From Tragulus kanchil (Eukaryota; Chordata; Mammalia; Artiodactyla; Tragulidae), in NCBI GenBank assembly GCA_022376925.1, contig JAIOJX010000005.1, forward strand, positions 7,778,501 through 7,842,500: DNA of 64,000 nucleotides, written 5' to 3'. The first letter of the stretch is position 1; each line of letters starts with the position of its first letter. Both the position numbers and the translations under genes were made by a program. Below, piece by piece: positions 59,291 through 64,000 of the stretch. The notes below the pieces were generated by a model. The model saw nothing but the letters and a program-made list of their open reading frames with translations. It made no database searches and was not told the DNA's origin.

Positions 59291-61497
59291 TCAGTCACAC
59301 CATGGCGCTTGGCATCTTAGTCCCCCAACCAGGGATCAAACCCACACTCCCTACAGTGGCAGTGCAGCATCTTCACTGCTGGACCACTAGGGAAGTCCCA
59401 ACCAGTAAGAATTTAGGCTAGCAGTCAACGCCAAGCGGGCAATGGGAGCAGAGGTCTGTTTGAACAGACTGAGTCATGTGAGTTTGGGAAGAGGATGTCA
59501 GAACTACAGGTTTCCTGTTGTGACTGCGCCCCCTTCTGGTCAGGATGGCTGAGGGATTAAATGGTCAAGCCCAAGACACAAAAGGTCATCCTTCCAAGGT
59601 CAAGTTCTGACCTTAGAAAGAGGACCAGTGACGTCCCTGGAAGGAGGAGAGGGGTAGGTAATGCTGACTGTCCTCACTATTCCACGAGGAACACACGCAC
59701 ACTGGAACATGGCGGGCTTCCATGAGGGCTGTCGGGAACATGAGTCTTGGTGAGTCCCACTGGGAGCCCAGGACGCCTGACCCGCATCTAGGGAAGGATC
59801 CTGGGGCCTGTATGAGACAGGAGGGCTGAGTGGTCTAAAAGGGACTTCCCAGGTGCGCTAGTGGTAAAGAACCTGCTTTCCAGTGCTATCGATGCAAGAG
59901 ACACGAGTTTGATCCCTGGGTCAGGAAGATCCCCTGGGGAAGGAAATGGCAACTCACTCCAGTATTCCTGCCTGGAGAATTCCATGGACAGAGGAGCCTG
60001 GTGGGTGACAGTCCGTGGGGTCGCAAATAGTTGGACACAACAGCACGTACACACACACACACACAGCAGGTCTTTATGAAAAGAAGGTGAAATTCAGAAA
60101 CCAACAGCCAGCATAACATGTCAGACTGTAAATGTGAATCTCGGGTGTGTGACCAGGAGCTGAGGCTATCAGGTGAATCACTGAAAAGGCTAGTGCAAGG
60201 TGAAGGTGAATTATGTATGAACTTCAGGCCATTTATTTCCACAAAGGTAAATTATCAGTGGACCTCAGGGCATGAGCTGTACACAAGAAAAAAATGGAAG
60301 GGTTTGGATGGTCTTCTAAAATGTTTTAAAAAACAGAAAAGTTGCTGAAATGGTACAGAGAATTCATGTATCCCCTTCTCCACTTCTAATGTTCAGTCAC
60401 ACCATGGCGCTTGGCATCTTAGTCCCCCAACCAGGGATCAAACCCACACTCCCTACAGTGGCAGTGCAGCATCTTCACTGCTGGACCACTAGGGAAGTCC
60501 CAACCAGTAAGAATTTAGGCTAGCAGTCAACGCCAAGCGGGCAATGGGAGCAGAGGTCTGTTTGAACAGACTGAGTCATGTGAGTTTGGGAAGAGGATGT
60601 CAGAACTACAGGTTTCCTGTTGTGACTGCGCCCTTCTGGTCAGGATGGCTGAGGGATTAAATGGTCAAGCCCAAGACACAAAAGGTCATCCTTCCAAGGT
60701 CAAGTTCTGACCTTAGAAAGAGGACCAGTGACGTCCCTGGAAGGAGGAGAGGGGTAGGTAATGCTGACTGTCCTCACTATTCCACGAGGAACACACGCAC
60801 ACTGGAACATGGCGGGCTTCCATGAGGGCTGTCGGGAACATGAGTCTTGGTGAGTCCCACTGGGAGCCCAGGACGCCTGACCCGCATCTAGGGAAGGATC
60901 CTGGGGCCTGTATGAGACAGGAGGGCTGAGTGGTCTAAAAGGGACTTCCCAGGTGCGCTAGTGGTAAAGAACCTGCTTTCCAGTGCTATCGATGCAAGAG
61001 ACACGAGTTTGATCCCTGGGTCAGGAAGATCCCCTGGGGAAGGAAATGGCAACTCACTCCAGTATTCCTGCCTGGAGAATTCCATGGACAGAGGAGCCTG
61101 GTGGGTGACAGTCCGTGGGGTCGCAAATAGTTGGACACAACAGCACGTACACACACACACACACAGCAGGTCTTTATGAAAAGAAGGTGAAATTCAGAAA
61201 CCAACAGCCAGCATAACATGTCAGACTGTAAATGTGAATCTCGGGTGTGTGACCAGGAGCTGAGGCTATCAGGTGAATCACTGAAAAGGCTAGTGCAAGG
61301 TGAAGGTGAATTATGTATGAACTTCAGGCCATTTATTTCCACAAAGGTAAATTATCAGTGGACCTCAGGGCATGAGCTGTACACAAGAAAAAAATGGAAG
61401 GGTTTGGATGGTCTTCTAAAATGTTTTAAAAAACAGAAAAGTTGCTGAAATGGTACAGAGAATTCATGTATCCCCTTCCCTCCACTTCTAATGTTCA
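59291..61497. repeat. Tandem direct duplication, unit 1102 bp (59291-60392 / 60393-61497)
   Basis: No filler. Starts in copy 2 of the previous block, so the SINE segment at 58218 appears three times (also 59291 and 60393). Homopolymer-type differences (cgcccccttc versus cgcccttc; ccttctcc versus ccttccctcc). Confidence 0.97.
59848..60064 (+). mobile_element. Bov-tA SINE, sense, with (CA)n tail (second copy 60948-61164)
   Basis: gacttcccaggtgcgctagt ... ggagcctggtgggtgacagt, followed by acacacacacacacac. Confidence 0.9.
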
Positions 61498-61733
61498 CAT
61501 CTTACAGAACCAACACTCAGGGATCAAAACCAGTTTGGTTTGGTTTTTAAATCTGTGTTGGTCATGTGTCGAGAGTTGGAGTCACGTGACTTTTACCTTT
61601 GCACAAGACAAGACCAGATGGGTAAGGCACGTCCTGATAACGCAGGGTGCCTTCACATTGAACCAAGTGACAGAAACGGGTTGGACTCAAATGACATTTT
61701 CTGATGAAAATCATAGTATGAAAAGGACAAGTC

Positions 61734-61954
61734 CGGGCTTCCCTGGTGGTCCAGGGGTTAAGAATCTGCCTGCCAGTGCAGGGGACACCAGTTCGATCCT
61801 TTGCGCCTCAGCGCAACTACTGAAGCACTGTCTCTAGAGCCCATGCTCTGCAACAAGAGAGTAGCCCCTACTTGCGGTCCCTGGAGCAAGTCTGAGCACC
61901 ACACCAAAGACCCAACAGAGCCATAAATAAATAAATAGTTAATTTAATTAAAAA
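61734..61954 (+). mobile_element. CHR-type SINE, sense, with perfect target duplication
   Basis: gggcttccctggtggtccag ... caaagacccaacagagccat, A-rich tail. The 14-base repeats gaaaaggacaagtc are at 61720-61733 and 61955-61968. Confidence 0.92.
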
Positions 61955-62256
61955 GAAAAGGACAAGTCTGTATATTCTCTCGTCTAGATTATGGGAATGA
62001 GATGAAAGAATGAGAAAGAGGAGCAAATCCATGGCCACTGCACTAAGAAACCCATGGGGAAAGAGGCAGGGGAGGGCAGTTACAGCGTGTCTTGCATATT
62101 ACAGATCACTGGTTGGGAAACTCTAGATTCATTTCCTCAGGCTCTTACTAAATAGGTGTAATGGGTCTTGACGAGCGAAGAGAAGAAAGCACTGTTCACT
62201 GCCGGGTCCACGGAGTACTCTGCCTCTTCCAACCTGTCCTAATCCCAGACACTTAC

Positions 62257-62441
62257 CTCTGAGCAGGTGCGGCGTGGCAACTCCGTCCTTAGCATTCTCT
62301 GGCGGCTTTCACAAAGGGCTCAGCTGGGAGGGTCTGCATTAGGCTTTCCAATGCCACGGCTGTGGATCAGGTGACTCGGGGGAAGAACGATGGTTTCAAG
62401 AATAACCACAGTGGTACCATCAGATTCTTCGGGGATAATGC
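62257..62441 (-). other. Orphan exon-like segment between GCNT2 and C6orf52
   Basis: On the minus strand a T-rich tract ending tttttgtag precedes a 185-nt segment followed by a donor matching GTAAGT (62256-62251). One frame stays open for 38 codons with ordinary residues (starting IIPEESDGTTVV) and then stops. It could be an alternative 3' exon of C6orf52, a noncoding exon or a repeat remnant. It was not recognised as any known protein. Confidence 0.2.
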
Positions 62442-62542
62442 CTACAAAAAACAACAAAGTGACTTAAATACAGGCCAGATTGGTAGAGAAATACTTGAAC
62501 ACACAGGAAATTTAGAAAGACACTAGATTTACTAAACTGGGG

Positions 62543-62920
62543 GCTACTCCCTAGCTGCAGTACACGGGCTTCTCACTGTGGTGGCTTCTCTTGTCGTGGA
62601 GCTTGGGCTTTAGGGCATGCGGGCTTCAAGGGGTGCAGCTCCTGGGCCCTAGAGCACAAGCTCAGTAGTTGTGGCACATGGGCTTAGTTGCTCTGTAGCA
62701 TGTGGGATCTTCCCAGATCAGGGATTGCACCCATATCTCCTGCATTGGCCAGCGGATTCTTCACCACAGAGCTACCAGGAAGCCTCCTGTATTTTATTAT
62801 GATGTATTTTTATGGCTGCACCACAAGGCTTGTAGGATCTTAGTTCCTCAGCCAGGGACTGAAACCGGGTCCTGGCAGTGAAAACACAGAGTCCTAACTG
62901 CTGGACTGCTGGGGAATTCC
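62543..62920 (-). mobile_element. Two antisense SINEs: CHR-type (62543-62785) and short tRNA-type (62786-62920)
   Basis: The first reads gcttctcactgtggtggctt ... gagctaccaggaagcc. The second reads tttttatggctgcaccacaa ... ctgctggactgctggggaattcc (in part). Confidence 0.85.
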
Positions 62921-63135
62921 TTAGACACATTTTGTAAATCATATTTTCCTTTTTACTCGTAAGATGGATATAAATGAAAGAAACTGGCTGTTTCTTGACA
63001 CAACTTGACCTTAGCCCAAAGGCTGAGAAGCAAGTGAACTACAGTTGACATACAATGTGTATGTCCCAAATTTTTAAATGCCTGACAGTGCAGCCTGTTC
63101 TAACCTAATGATTCTGTGACCTCTTCTCTGTTGTT

Positions 63136-63335
63136 CAGTCGCTCAGTGTGTCCCCTTTCGTGACCCCCGTGGACTGTAGCCCACCAGGCTCCTCTGTCCA
63201 TGGGGTTTCCCAGGCAAGAGTCCTGAAGTGGGTGGCCATGTCCTCCTCCAGGGGATCGTCTCAACCCAGGATAGAACCTACATCGTCTCTGGCATTGACA
63301 GGTAGGTTCTTTACCATCGAGTCACCAGGAAAACC
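63136..63335 (-). mobile_element. Bov-tA SINE, antisense, just downstream of C6orf52
   Basis: gttcagtcgctcagtgtgtc ... ctttaccatcgagtcaccagg. Lies within 50 bp of the predicted C6orf52 3' end. Confidence 0.9.
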
Positions 63336-63379
63336 AGATGTGAGCTCTTCTGGCTCTCACATAAAATAGCACACTTCCA

Positions 63380-63534
63380 GAAATGCATGCACAGGTAACG
63401 TTTATTTACATTACATTCTCTCATCTCAGTCAAGTTTAGGTCCCGGGAATCTGTATGTCCATAGAGGATCCAGTGCATTCCCGGGGAAATGATTTTAAAC
63501 AAAAAAACAAGACAAGACAGAATAAACAGGAGAG
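63380..63534 (-). other. C6orf52: C6orf52 3' UTR with polyadenylation signal
   Basis: Minus-strand sequence after the C6orf52 stop. AATAAA lies at 63406-63401 (reads tttatt on the plus strand), so cleavage is expected near 63380-63390. The 3' UTR is short, about 150 nt. It is convergent with GCNT2, whose likely 3' end is about 5.4 kb away as assembled (about 3.2 kb after collapsing duplications). Confidence 0.6.
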
Positions 63535-63753
<219 letters not shown>

Positions 63754-64000
63754 TTAGAAATCACTTAAAACTAGAGCTTTTAAAAAAAATCAGCAGGAAA
63801 TATTGCAAACATTTAGTCTTAAGTGTGTGCTTTTAAATTATGTGTTTACTGTCAGTAAGACTTTAAAAAGAGAAACTGAAGCTAGAAAAGCAGATGGTGG
63901 GAGAGATGGAGAAAATGGAGAGAGACTTTGGAGACACATGGACAGTACTTGGAAATGCATCCAGCTTGGAGCAGAAGAGAGAAGAAGGATGGAGGACGAG

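Larger units (their letters stand above)
57432..59568. repeat. Direct duplication, unit about 1057-1063 bp, spanning the polyA signal (57432-58488 / 58506-59568)
   Basis: Offset 1074, filler of about 17 bases at 58489-58505. Copies differ near the end (cgccttctgcaggggg versus cgcccccttctggtcagg). Duplicates the presumed GCNT2 polyA signal. Confidence 0.97.

Noticed and set aside
1..61497. A genuine programmed duplication system with 1.1-kb units
   Set aside because: No common motif at the joins, no mobile-element hallmarks at unit ends, unit content arbitrary, and filler or homopolymer errors at joins. Assembly origin is far more likely.

Overview
The window is nuclear DNA from a pecoran ruminant (bovid, cervid or relative; I cannot fix the species). 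The evidence is the repeat content. Bov-tA/BOV-A SINEs, BovB LINE fragments, CHR-type tRNA-Glu SINEs, a mariner-like hairpin element, L1 3' ends and ruminant-type LTRs occur throughout. There are no bacterial genes, operons, CRISPR arrays or rRNA genes. Almost every short open reading frame lies inside a SINE or simple repeat and is not a gene.

Two genes are supported. The main one is GCNT2 (I-branching beta-1,6-N-acetylglucosaminyltransferase) on the + strand. An alternative first coding exon is at 13909-14827, resembling the '1C' exon of other mammals. The shared exon 2 is at 43278-43370 and the last coding exon is at 52949-53139. All splice junctions are GT/AG and phase 1, and the joined frame is intact at 400 codons plus stop. 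Exons 1A and 1B are not seen and would lie upstream of the window. The second gene is the C6orf52 orthologue on the - strand, of which only the last coding exon (63535-63701) and 3' UTR are inside. It converges on GCNT2, the same arrangement as in human.

Layout: 1-13.6 kb is intergenic or upstream-intron DNA with SINEs, an L1 tail and a BovB split by an LTR. 13.6-14.8 kb holds the GCNT2 1C promoter region and first exon. 14.8-43.3 kb is the large intron. 43.4-52.9 kb is the second intron. 53.1-58.0 kb is the last exon and 3' UTR. 58-63.4 kb is the repeat-rich gap to C6orf52.

The strongest unexplained signal is structural. I find fifteen places where about 1.06-1.17 kb of otherwise unrelated sequence is immediately repeated in direct orientation, nearly identical. 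Sometimes 10-40 bp of junk sits at the join, and copies differ mainly by homopolymer or microsatellite length and a few substitutions. They occupy roughly half the window (extra copies about 16.5 kb) and are chained through the GCNT2 3' UTR. The near-constant unit length with unrelated content points to unmerged contig-end overlaps or joined haplotype ends in the assembly, not to biology. All inter-exon distances and the 3' UTR length here should be read as inflated. With duplicates collapsed, the GCNT2 3' UTR would be about 2.56 kb. I did not find a previously undescribed biological system. A SINE subfamily with a distinctive 3' tail and perfect target-site duplications is the best biological novelty candidate.
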